Below, piece by piece: positions 23,546 through 31,041 of a DNA stretch of 64,000 nt (position 1 is its first letter; each line of letters starts with the position of its first letter). The stretch is from contig NZ_CP022998.1 of assembly GCF_002277895.1 (NCBI RefSeq), forward strand, positions 1,779,501-1,843,500, in the 5' to 3' direction. Both the position numbers and the translations under genes were made by a program. The notes under the pieces are model-generated. The model had not been told where the DNA came from, did not search any database, and saw nothing but the letters and a program-made list of their open reading frames with translations. The stretch comes from Rhizobium sp. 11515TR (GTDB lineage Bacteria; Pseudomonadota; Alphaproteobacteria; Rhizobiales; Rhizobiaceae).

Positions 23546-24454
23546 ATGGCCGTCGATCCCCTTGCCGAAATCGTCACGCTGCTGCAGCCGGCCGCCCGCT
23601 TTTCGAAGCTGGTGGAATGCGCCGGCGCCTGGCGAATTCATCGCGAGGCCACAGGCGAGCCATTCTACTGCGCAATCCTTGAGGGGCATTGCCGCGTAAC
23701 GTTTGGAGGACATCAGCCTTTCATCCTCCGAGCCGGCGATTTCGTGCTCGTTCCGGCTATGCGCGACCTTGTCAACGAGAGTGTCGACGCACCGGCCGGT
23801 CTGTCCCCCATGGTTCCAACGCAATTGAGTGGCGGCCATTTCCGTGTCGGCCGCCTCGAAGGGCCGGCGGATCTGCGCATGCGTATAGGGCATTGCAGCT
23901 TCGGGGCGCCGGATGCGGCCTTGCTCACTTCCCTCTTGCCTGAGGTGGTTATCGTTCGTGACGAGCCCCGACTTGCGACGTTGATGCAATTGGTCGGTGA
24001 GGAAACGCGCGAGCGCCGGCCGGCACGCGAACTCGTGCTGGAACGGCTGCTGGAGGTGTTGTTGATCGAGGCATTGCGATCCGGCACGGAAACAACCTTC
24101 ACGTCGAGCTTGAGTCGCGGCCTTGCCGATGAGCGCCTGGCCGCAGCACTTCACGCGATTCATGCGCGTCCTGCCCATCCTTGGACCGTTGCGGATCTTG
24201 CGACCGAAGCGGCTCTGTCCCGATCGGCTTTCTTTGCGCGTTTCAGCCGCGTCGTTGGCCTGCCGCCAATGGAATATCTATTGGCTTGGCGCATGGCTCT
24301 TGCAAAGCAGCTATTGCGCAGCCGCGAATTGGGCATGGATCAGGTAGCTGAACGCGTTGGCTACGGATCGGCAAGCACTTTCAGTGTTGCCTTTGCGCGA
24401 TACGCAGGTATGCCGCCTGCACGATATGCCCGCGCGGAGGTGCGAAGCGATTGA
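23546..24454 (+). CDS. AraC family transcriptional regulator with N-terminal cupin domain
   Basis: The 302-residue regulator has an N-terminal AraC-type cupin (PLAEIVTLLQPAARFSKLVE, then GDFVLVPAMRD; residues about 1-180) and two C-terminal helix-turn-helix motifs (WTVADLATEAALSRSAFFARF and MDQVAERVGYGSASTFSVAF) ending in the PPARYAR signature. The MAVDPLAE start is favoured over a longer frame from 23471, which adds hydrophobic residues unlike the family. It is divergent from the SDR gene and probably activates it in response to the SDR substrate or product. Confidence 0.88.
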   Translation: MAVDPLAEIVTLLQPAARFSKLVECAGAWRIHREATGEPFYCAILEGHCRVTFGGHQPFILRAGDFVLVPAMRDLVNESVDAPAGLSPMVPTQLSGGHFRVGRLEGPADLRMRIGHCSFGAPDAALLTSLLPEVVIVRDEPRLATLMQLVGEETRERRPARELVLERLLEVLLIEALRSGTETTFTSSLSRGLADERLAAALHAIHARPAHPWTVADLATEAALSRSAFFARFSRVVGLPPMEYLLAWRMALAKQLLRSRELGMDQVAERVGYGSASTFSVAFARYAGMPPARYARAEVRSD

Positions 24455-24470
24455 GGATGTGAAGCCGAAT

Positions 24471-24863
24471 TTATACCGGCCGCCTCTTGCCGCGTGCAGC
24501 CAGGGCTTCGACATTGCCGATCATGAAATCGGCGCGCACGACGCGGCGGAGGGTTTCCGGCTCGATCAGGTTGATGAAGCGGACATGGACGCGGTTGCCG
24601 TTGCGGCTCGTTTCAGCGCAGGCGATGCGATAAGCGAGGCCGAGGATGTTTAGATAGTAATGGGTCGGTAGGCCCACGGTCGTGGCGACGGTGAAGCTCG
24701 CGCCGCCGCGCGAGATGTCGGTAATCTCGGCGCTGCGCACCGAAATGCCTGTCAGACAGGGACGAACAGCCACGAGACGCGCCGGCCTCTGGACGTAAAA
24801 CCGTTCCCAGCTGCGTTCGTAGACTTCGGATTTGACTTTCGCCAGATGGGTTGCGCGAAGCAT
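24471..24863 (-). CDS. PilZ domain protein
   Basis: The 130-residue protein is a stand-alone PilZ domain. The c-di-GMP contact motifs are visible as the R-rich QRPARL (residues about 25-30) and ITDISRGGASF (about 47-57), matching RxxxR and (D/N)xSxxG. It should bind cyclic di-GMP and relay it to a surface or motility process. The ATG at 24863 is chosen because AGGGA is 6 bases upstream of it, whereas the ATG at 24869 abuts that sequence. It is convergent with the AraC gene, and no cyclase or phosphodiesterase is nearby. Confidence 0.85.
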   Translation of the reverse strand: MLRATHLAKVKSEVYERSWERFYVQRPARLVAVRPCLTGISVRSAEITDISRGGASFTVATTVGLPTHYYLNILGLAYRIACAETSRNGNRVHVRFINLIEPETLRRVVRADFMIGNVEALAARGKRRPV

Positions 24864-25179
24864 TGTCATTCCCTGTTGAAGAACAGACCGAATTCATCTC
24901 GGTTACTCCATGAACCTTGCACGGAGATTTTGCGGAAGCGTCAATTGCATTCGTAGAATTTTAACGGGCTCGTCTTTTGTGCCGATTTGGCCGCATCTTG
25001 ACAGGCGCATCGGCTTCGATCATACGAGGGCTCGGTTCGAGGCGCCTGCCGCTCGCGGATGAAAATCCGAGGTGAAGTCCTCGCTGTTTTGGGTCACGGC
25101 CATTCAGGGCATGCTGACTGACGGTAATGCGAGCTCCGTTTCACAGTCGTAAGTGCGTGCCTTAGCAAAGGCTGATCCT
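24864..25179. other. Intergenic region between PilZ and glyoxalase-superfamily genes
   Basis: This 316-base divergent gap has no convincing gene. It holds one promoter-like sequence (24998-25026) facing the plus-strand gene. Confidence 0.5.
24998..25026 (+). promoter_or_regulatory. Candidate sigma-70-type promoter
   Basis: TTGACA (24998-25003) with a 17-base spacer to CATACG (25021-25026). The -35 box is perfect and the -10 box weak, as is common in rhizobia. It faces the gene starting at 25180. Confidence 0.35.
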
Positions 25180-25614
25180 ATGACGACGTATCCGTCCATA
25201 GATGAATTGAAGGCTCAGGCCCGGCGTCTGCGTCAGGCGATGGCCGAGCGCGGCAATGATATGAGCCACTCGACGGCGCTGGAGCTTATCGCCAAGCAAC
25301 ACGGGCTGCGTGACTGGAACACGCTGTCGGCGCTTGCCGCAAAACCCAACGATGGGCCGGATGCGCCCTTCGATGTCGGCTCCGCCGTGCGCGGACGCTA
25401 TCTGAACAAGCCGTTCACGGGCAAGGTTCTGGCGATGTCGGCGAAGTCGGGCGGGCTCTATAAGATAACGATCCATTTTGACGAGCCGGTCGATGTGGTG
25501 GAGTTCGAGAGCTTCTCGGCATTCCGCCAGCGCATCAACGCCCAGGTCGATGCCGACGGCATTTCGCCGCGCCGGACATCGAACGGCCTGCCGCACCTGG
25601 TTCTCGACCTTTAA
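25180..25614 (+). CDS. Glyoxalase-superfamily-related small protein
   Basis: The 144-residue protein has an N-terminal helical segment (TYPSIDELKAQARRLRQAMA, then LIAKQHGLRDWNTLSALAA) typical of short rhizobial proteins annotated as glyoxalase superfamily (Glyoxalase_8-like), followed by a beta-rich part (YLNKPFTGKVLAM, YKITIHFDEPVDVVEF). No metal-binding residues can be assigned with confidence and no reaction is known. AAAGG lies upstream of the ATG at 25180; a GTG at 25153 is an alternative start. The following MATE gene starts 65 bases later and may be co-transcribed. Confidence 0.75.
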   Translation: MTTYPSIDELKAQARRLRQAMAERGNDMSHSTALELIAKQHGLRDWNTLSALAAKPNDGPDAPFDVGSAVRGRYLNKPFTGKVLAMSAKSGGLYKITIHFDEPVDVVEFESFSAFRQRINAQVDADGISPRRTSNGLPHLVLDL

Positions 25615-25679
25615 TCTTCATCCCAGCTTGTTACGCCGCTATCTTCGCCGCTCGCGAGCGATTCCGTCCGGGTACCATC

Positions 25680-27047
25680 ATGACGCACACACTCGAAAAC
25701 AACATGTTCCTCACCGGCTGGCTGCCTGGCGTCTTTGCCAAGACAGCCGCGCCGATCATCGTCATCACCACGGTTAGCGGCCTCTTTGCCGTCGTCGACG
25801 CCTATTTTCTCGGCGTCTACGTCGGCGCCGAAGCGTTGTCAGCCGTCAGCCTCATCTTTCCCGCGCTGATGCTGCTGATCGCGCTGCAGACGCTGGTCTC
25901 GAACGGCATGGCGAGCATTCTTGCCCGGCGCCTCGGAGCTGGAAATCGAGAAGGGGCGAGGTCGGTATTCACCGGCGCCCATACGCTGGCACTCGCCGTC
26001 GTGGTGGCGATCAACCTTATCTACTGGCTCGCAGGCCGGCAGTTCATTACCGTGGCCGCGGCAGGGAACGTCGATGTTGTCCGCAGCGCCGAAGCGTTTA
26101 TGGGTGTCATGGTCGCTTTCGCGCCGATCAGCTTCTTTCTTTCGATCCATCTCGACGGGCTGCGTTGCGAAGGGAAGCTTGGCTTCATGACGCTGGTGAC
26201 GCTTGCCTCGACGCTGCTCAACATTCTGGCAAACTGGCTGCTGATGGCCGTCGCCCAATGGGGTGTGGTCGGCTCCGCAGGCGGCTCGGTCCTGGCGCAA
26301 TTCATCTGCCTGGCAATCGTCGTCATCTATCGCCTGCGTCGGCCGAATGGGCTTTGGGTCGACATGACGCTGCATGTTCGCGAGTGGCGCGGCATCTTTG
26401 CCTTCGGCGCGCCGATGAGCCTTGGCTTCATCGGCATTTCGCTAAGCTCGGCGGCCATCCTCTTCAACGTGTCGATCTGGCACCAAGGGGATTATGTCGC
26501 GACCGTCGGCGCCTACGGGATCGTGACCCGCGTTATGACCTTCGCCTATCTGCCGCTTCTCGGCTTGAGCATCGCGCTGCAGACGATATCGGGTCACAAT
26601 CACGGCGCGGCCCTTCCGGCGCGCGTCGGTCATAGCGTCCTGATCGCCCTGATCTCGGCTTTGGTCTATTGCGCCGCGGTCGAGTTGATCGTTGAGCTGC
26701 TGGCGGGACATCTGGGATCGATCTTCGTGGCCGATCCTGTGATCGTCGCGGAAGTGGGCCGTATTCTGCCCTGGACGATCGGCGCCTACTTCCTCTTCGG
26801 CCAGGCGATCATCCTGTCGTCCTATTTCCAGTCGATCGGTGATGCGAAGCGAGGCGCGATCTTCGGTCTGTCACGGTCCTATCTGTTCACCCTGCCGCTG
26901 ACATTCCTATTGCCGCTCGTCTTCGGCGAACGGGGGATCTGGATGACACCGATCTTCGCGGAGATGGGGATGATCCTGCTGACCTGGCTGGTGTTGTCGC
27001 GCAATGCCAGGGATCGGAAATGGCGCTACGGCCTGTTGCCGGCGTAA
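25680..27047 (+). CDS. MATE family efflux transporter
   Basis: The 455-residue membrane protein has twelve predicted helices in two MatE repeats. The first begins PIIVITTVSGLFAVVDAYFLGVYVGAEALSAV (positions about 25-55; shown only to mark the site), and the second repeats at FGAPMSLGFIGISLSSAA. MATE proteins expel cationic drugs or metabolites using Na+ or H+ gradients. The start and substrate are not critical to the call. The gene ends 7 bases before a strong bidirectional terminator shared with iolB. No local regulator is apparent. Confidence 0.88.
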   Translation: MTHTLENNMFLTGWLPGVFAKTAAPIIVITTVSGLFAVVDAYFLGVYVGAEALSAVSLIFPALMLLIALQTLVSNGMASILARRLGAGNREGARSVFTGAHTLALAVVVAINLIYWLAGRQFITVAAAGNVDVVRSAEAFMGVMVAFAPISFFLSIHLDGLRCEGKLGFMTLVTLASTLLNILANWLLMAVAQWGVVGSAGGSVLAQFICLAIVVIYRLRRPNGLWVDMTLHVREWRGIFAFGAPMSLGFIGISLSSAAILFNVSIWHQGDYVATVGAYGIVTRVMTFAYLPLLGLSIALQTISGHNHGAALPARVGHSVLIALISALVYCAAVELIVELLAGHLGSIFVADPVIVAEVGRILPWTIGAYFLFGQAIILSSYFQSIGDAKRGAIFGLSRSYLFTLPLTFLLPLVFGERGIWMTPIFAEMGMILLTWLVLSRNARDRKWRYGLLPA

Positions 27048-27053
27048 GAATGG

Positions 27054-27083
27054 AAAAGGCCGCACTTTCGGGCGCGGCCTTTT
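27054..27083. terminator. Bidirectional terminator between MATE gene and iolB
   Basis: AAAAGGCCGC (27054-27063) pairs perfectly with GCGGCCTTTT (27074-27083) around a 10-base loop. It is well formed on both strands and ends both the MATE transcript and the iol transcript. Confidence 0.88.
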
Positions 27084-27110
27084 CAACTATGAATCGATGT
27101 CAGGCGTTAT

Positions 27111-27908
27111 TCAGGACTTCAGCAGCCACTCGTGCTCCGTGGCATTGTGGAATTTCCAGATGCGCTTCGGGCCGGCCATGACGTTGAGATAATATAGATC
27201 GTAGCCGTGGCAGGCGGCGCAAGGGTGATACCCCTTCGGCACCAGCGTCACGTCGCCATCCTCCAGAACCATGACTTCATCGAGCGACCGATCGTCTGTA
27301 TAGACGCGCTGGAAGCCGAAGCCCTGCGGCGGGTTGAGGCGATGGTAATAGGTTTCCTCCAGGAAGCTCTCGTTCGGGAGATTGTCCCGATCGTGCTTGT
27401 GCGGCGGATAGGACGAGGTGTGCCCGCCCGGCGTGATCACTTCGACGACGAGCAGCGAATGCGCCGCGCCATCGTCTTCCGGCATGATGTTGTTGACGTA
27501 GCGGACGTTGGTTCCCTTGCCGCGCGTCAGGGCCGGATGGGTGCCCGGCGGAATGGCGCGGACTTCATAGGAGCCACCTCCCGGTGCCGAGCAGACGGCC
27601 AGTTCCAGATCGGTCTCGGCGGTTACCGACCAGCTTGAGCCCGAGGGGATATAGAGCGCGTGGGGCGCGCCCTCGAAAGGGCTCATACGCCCGCCAAGCG
27701 AGCCGAAATCTTTCGTACCCGCCTTGGCGCTTCCCTTGCCGCTGACCCATACGAGGCAGACTTCGCGGTCGCCGGTCTCAGCCGAGGCGGTTTCGCCGGG
27801 CTTCAGGCGATAGAGGTCGAAGCCGACATAGGTCCAGCCGGCGCTTTCAGGCGTGACATGGGTGACGCGGCCATGGGAGCCGTCAGGTTTGACCTTGAGA
27901 TTGGGCAT
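27111..27908 (-). CDS. iolB: 5-deoxy-glucuronate isomerase
   Basis: The 265-residue cupin-type isomerase converts 5-deoxy-D-glucuronate to 2-deoxy-5-keto-gluconate in myo-inositol breakdown. Two cupin halves are visible, the second with the metal-binding set YPPHKHDRDNLPNESFLEETYYH and HPCAACHGYDLYYLNVMAG (positions about 180-250; only key pieces given: PPHKHD, EETYYH). The MPNLKVKPDG start at 27908 follows GGAGGA by 6 bases, whereas the longer frame to 28034 runs through a mosaic repeat. It is last in the iolC-D-E-B direction of transcription, ending at the terminator. Confidence 0.93.
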   Translation of the reverse strand: MPNLKVKPDGSHGRVTHVTPESAGWTYVGFDLYRLKPGETASAETGDREVCLVWVSGKGSAKAGTKDFGSLGGRMSPFEGAPHALYIPSGSSWSVTAETDLELAVCSAPGGGSYEVRAIPPGTHPALTRGKGTNVRYVNNIMPEDDGAAHSLLVVEVITPGGHTSSYPPHKHDRDNLPNESFLEETYYHRLNPPQGFGFQRVYTDDRSLDEVMVLEDGDVTLVPKGYHPCAACHGYDLYYLNVMAGPKRIWKFHNATEHEWLLKS

Positions 27909-27980
27909 GGGTCTTCCTCCATTGCTTGGGAGAACGCCCCTTCCCATCCTTCGATGGGGCGAGGGGCTCTCATCTCTCGA

Positions 27981-28080
27981 GCAATTCCAGGAAAACTGCG
28001 CAGCGGTTTTTCGTCCGGAATTGCTAGATAACAAAGAGCTAGAGCGTTTTCGCGATTCGAAGAAAAGCGGAAGCGCTCTG
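27981..28080. repeat. RIME-like repeat, GCAATTCC type, copy 1 (between iolE and iolB)
   Basis: The first palindrome runs from GCAATTCC (27981) to GGAATTGC (ends 28024), with GGAAAAC/GTTTTTC inside. The second runs from AGAGCG (28041) to CGCTCT (ends 28079) with TTTTC/GAAAA inside. It is closely similar to the copies at 30939-31037 and 57616-57713. It lies inside the iol operon and ends 1 base before the iolE stop codon. Confidence 0.82.
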
Positions 28081-28081
28081 G

Positions 28082-28999
28082 CTATCCCTTGGGAAAGCCT
28101 TCTGTTTCCACCGTGTAGCCTGCGGCCGTCATGACGCGCATCAGCTCGGCATGGCCGATCTCGGCCATCTTCTGCGGCGGCGCCTTGCGCGGATCCTGCT
28201 CGGCCTCGACCACGAACCAGCCTTCATAGCCGTAATCGGCGAAACGCTGGACGATAGCACCGAAATCGAGCGAACCATCACCCGGCACCGTGAACGCGCC
28301 GAGTGCGACGGCATCGAGGAAGGACTGCTTGCTGCGATCCAGCCCGTCGACGACCGACTTGCGGATATCCTTGACGTGGACATGGTTGATGCGGGCGTGG
28401 TGGTTGTCGATGGCGCGCAGCACGTCGCCGCCGGCAAAGGCGAGGTGACCGGCATCGAGCAGCAGCGGAATGCCTTCGCCGGAATTGCGCATGAAGGCAT
28501 CGAGTTCCGGCTCGGTTTCGACCACGGCTGCCATATGATGGTGATAGGAGAGCGGCATGCCTTGGTCGGCACACCATTCGCCGAACTCGGTGACGCGGCG
28601 GGCATAGGCCTTCATCTCATCGTCCGAAAGACGCGGCTTGGTGGCGAGCGGCTTGGAGCGATCGCCCTGGATGGAGCGGCCGACTTCGCCGTAGACGATG
28701 CAAGGCGCGCTGACGGCCTTGAACAGCTCGATCATCGGCGCGATGCGATCCTTGTTGGCGGCAAGCTCCTCGTTGACCAGCGTGCCGGAGAACCAGCCGC
28801 CGCAGAGCGTCACGTCGGCGGCGCGCAGGATCGGCAGCATCTCATCAGGGTTGCTCGGGAAGCGCCGGCCCTGTTCCATGCCGGTGAAACCCGCGCCGCG
28901 CGACTGGCGTAGGCATTCTTCCAGAGATACGTCGTCGCTGAGCTCCGGAAGATCGTCGTTCCACCAGGCGATGGGCGACATGCCGAGTTTGGCCTTCAT
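28082..28999 (-). CDS. iolE: Myo-inosose-2 dehydratase
   Basis: The 305-residue AP-endonuclease-2-like TIM-barrel enzyme removes water from 2-keto-myo-inositol to give the trihydroxycyclohexanedione. Family landmarks are KLGMSPIAWWNDDLPELSDD at the start, MPLSYHHHMAAVVET (metal-binding histidines), LLLDAGHLAFAGGD and INHVHVKDIRKSVV. The start at 28999 has AAGGAGA 6 bases upstream; a further in-frame start at 29020 is less likely. It sits between iolD and iolB, separated from iolB by a mosaic repeat. Confidence 0.95.
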   Translation of the reverse strand: MKAKLGMSPIAWWNDDLPELSDDVSLEECLRQSRGAGFTGMEQGRRFPSNPDEMLPILRAADVTLCGGWFSGTLVNEELAANKDRIAPMIELFKAVSAPCIVYGEVGRSIQGDRSKPLATKPRLSDDEMKAYARRVTEFGEWCADQGMPLSYHHHMAAVVETEPELDAFMRNSGEGIPLLLDAGHLAFAGGDVLRAIDNHHARINHVHVKDIRKSVVDGLDRSKQSFLDAVALGAFTVPGDGSLDFGAIVQRFADYGYEGWFVVEAEQDPRKAPPQKMAEIGHAELMRVMTAAGYTVETEGFPKG

Positions 29000-29065
29000 C
29001 GATAGTCTCCTTGAAAACACGATTGGAGGAGCCGAAAGCTCCTCCAGAAGTAGGACGGAAATGGA

Positions 29066-30916
29066 TCAGCCGATGCGCTGGGCGGCGCGGGCTTGTTCGT
29101 AAGCCGCGCGGGCCCTGTTGACCTCGGCGCGCGGACTGACCTCGGGAACGGCGACATCCCACCAATGGCCGCCTTCATTCGTCGTGATCAGCGGATCAGT
29201 GTCGATGACGATGACCGAGCTGCGGTCGTTCTTCTTCGATGCTTCGATGGCCTGTTCGAGCTCGGTGATAGACGAGACCTTTACGGCTATCGCGCCCATG
29301 CTGGCTGCATGCGCTCGGAAATCGATTTCCGGCATGACCTCGTAGCGGGCATCCTTCAAGAGATTGTTGAAGTTCGCGCCGCCGGTCGCCATCTGCAGGC
29401 GATTGATGCAGCCATAGCCGCGGTTGTCGAGGAGAACGACCGTGATCTTCAGGCCGAGCATGACCGAGGTCGCCAGTTCGGAATTCAGCATCATATAGGA
29501 GCCGTCGCCGACCATGACGACGACATCCTTCTTCGGCCGCGCCATCTTGACGCCAAGGCCGCCGGCAATCTCATAGCCCATGCAGGAGAAGCCATATTCC
29601 ATGTGATAGCTGCCAGGCGCGGTTGCAGGCCAGAGCTTGTGCAGCTCGCCGGGCAGGCCGCCGGCTGCGCAGACCAGAATGCTGTCCTTGCCGCCGAGCG
29701 TGCGCGTTACCGCGCCGATGACCTGGGCGTCGGAGGGCAGCGCAGCGTTCGTGGTCGCCATTGCCTTGGCGGCGGCTTCCATCCAGACCTTCTTTTCCCG
29801 TGTCGCCTTTTCAGCAAGCGATGCCGGCGCGCGCCAGCCGGTCAGGCCGGCGGAAAGCGCCTTCAGCCCTTCGCGCGCATCTGTCACCAGTGGGTGACTG
29901 TTGTGTTTCAGCGCGTCATAGGCCGCAATATTGAGGCCGATCATGGCCAGCTTCTCGTTCTTGAACAGCGCCCAGGAGCCGGTGGTGAAATCCTGGCAGC
30001 GTGTGCCGACGGCGATCACCAGATCGGTATCCTCGGCGATGGCATTGGCGCCCGAAGTGCCTGTCACGCCGACCGAGCCGAGTGCGAGGGGATGCGTCTC
30101 GTCGATGGCCGATTTGCCGGCCTGCGTGACAACGACGGGAATATCATGGGCTTCGGCGAAAGCGGCGAGTTCCTTCGTCGCCTGCGAATAGAGCACGCCG
30201 CCGCCGGCGAGAATGACGGGCTTTTCCGAACGACGGATCAGCGAGATGGCGCTGGCGAGTTCGTCGGCATCCGGCTGCGGCCGGCGCTGGGTCCAGACAT
30301 GCTCTTCGAAAAAGCTTTCGGGATAATCATAGGCTTCGGCCTGTACGTCCTGGCACAGCGAGAGGGTCACCGGGCCGCAATCGAGGGGATCGGTCAGCAC
30401 CTGCATGGCACGCTTCAGCGCCGTCATGATCTGTTCCGGCCGCGTGATGCGGTCGAAATAGCGGGAGACCGAGCGGAAGGCGTCATTGGCGGAAACAGTG
30501 CCGTCGCCGAAATCCTCGATCTGCTGCAGCACCGGATCGGGCGCGCGGTTGGCAAAGACGTCGCCTGGCAGGAAGAGAACCGGAATACGGTTGACATGCG
30601 CAACGCCGGCGGCAGTCACCATATTCAGCGCGCCGGGGCCGATAGAGGTCGTGCAGGCCATGAAGCGCTGACGGAAGCTCGCCTTGGCATAGGCGATGGC
30701 GGCATGGGCCATGCCCTGCTCATTGTGGGCGCGGAAGGTCGGCAGCTCCTCGCGCACCTGATAGAGCGCCTCGCCGATGCCCGCGACATTGCCGTGACCG
30801 AAGATCGCCCAGACGCCGCCGAAAATCGGCTGCTTCTGCCCGTCGATGATGGTCATCTGTTTCTTGAGGAAATGCGCGACGGCCTGCGCCATCGTCAATC
30901 GGATCGTCTTGCCCAT
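29066..30916 (-). CDS. iolD: 3D-(3,5/4)-trihydroxycyclohexane-1,2-dione hydrolase (TPP-dependent)
   Basis: The 616-residue thiamine-diphosphate enzyme opens the inositol-derived ring. The N-terminal PYR domain starts IRLTMAQAVAHFLKKQM and contains FGHGNVAGIGEAL. The C-terminal PP domain has the TPP-Mg motif VGDGSYMMLNSELATSV near residue 460. The ATG at 30916 follows GGGAGG by 6 bases. The frame continues upstream to 31141, but that part crosses a repeat and has no family sequence. Together with iolC, iolE and iolB it forms a minus-strand operon. Confidence 0.95.
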   Translation of the reverse strand: MGKTIRLTMAQAVAHFLKKQMTIIDGQKQPIFGGVWAIFGHGNVAGIGEALYQVREELPTFRAHNEQGMAHAAIAYAKASFRQRFMACTTSIGPGALNMVTAAGVAHVNRIPVLFLPGDVFANRAPDPVLQQIEDFGDGTVSANDAFRSVSRYFDRITRPEQIMTALKRAMQVLTDPLDCGPVTLSLCQDVQAEAYDYPESFFEEHVWTQRRPQPDADELASAISLIRRSEKPVILAGGGVLYSQATKELAAFAEAHDIPVVVTQAGKSAIDETHPLALGSVGVTGTSGANAIAEDTDLVIAVGTRCQDFTTGSWALFKNEKLAMIGLNIAAYDALKHNSHPLVTDAREGLKALSAGLTGWRAPASLAEKATREKKVWMEAAAKAMATTNAALPSDAQVIGAVTRTLGGKDSILVCAAGGLPGELHKLWPATAPGSYHMEYGFSCMGYEIAGGLGVKMARPKKDVVVMVGDGSYMMLNSELATSVMLGLKITVVLLDNRGYGCINRLQMATGGANFNNLLKDARYEVMPEIDFRAHAASMGAIAVKVSSITELEQAIEASKKNDRSSVIVIDTDPLITTNEGGHWWDVAVPEVSPRAEVNRARAAYEQARAAQRIG

Positions 30917-30938
30917 CGGGCGCCTCCCAAATGCTAAA

Positions 30939-31037
30939 GCAATTCCAGGAAAAATGCATAGCGATTTTCCATCCGGAATTGCCGGAACCAAAGTGATAGA
31001 GCGGTGCAAGGTTTTGTGAAAAACTGAACCGCTCTGG
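30939..31037. repeat. RIME-like repeat, GCAATTCC type, copy 2 (between iolC and iolD)
   Basis: GCAATTCC (30939-30946) to GGAATTGC (ends 30982) forms the first palindrome. The second is TAGAGCGGT to ACCGCTCT-like ends (30997-31035), with a diverged centre. It is within the iol operon, between the iolC stop and the iolD start. Confidence 0.8.
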
Positions 31038-31041
31038 AATT

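Noticed and set aside
29093..30937. 614-codon plus-strand frame opposite iolD
   Set aside because: Antisense shadow of iolD; no motifs, no ribosome binding site.
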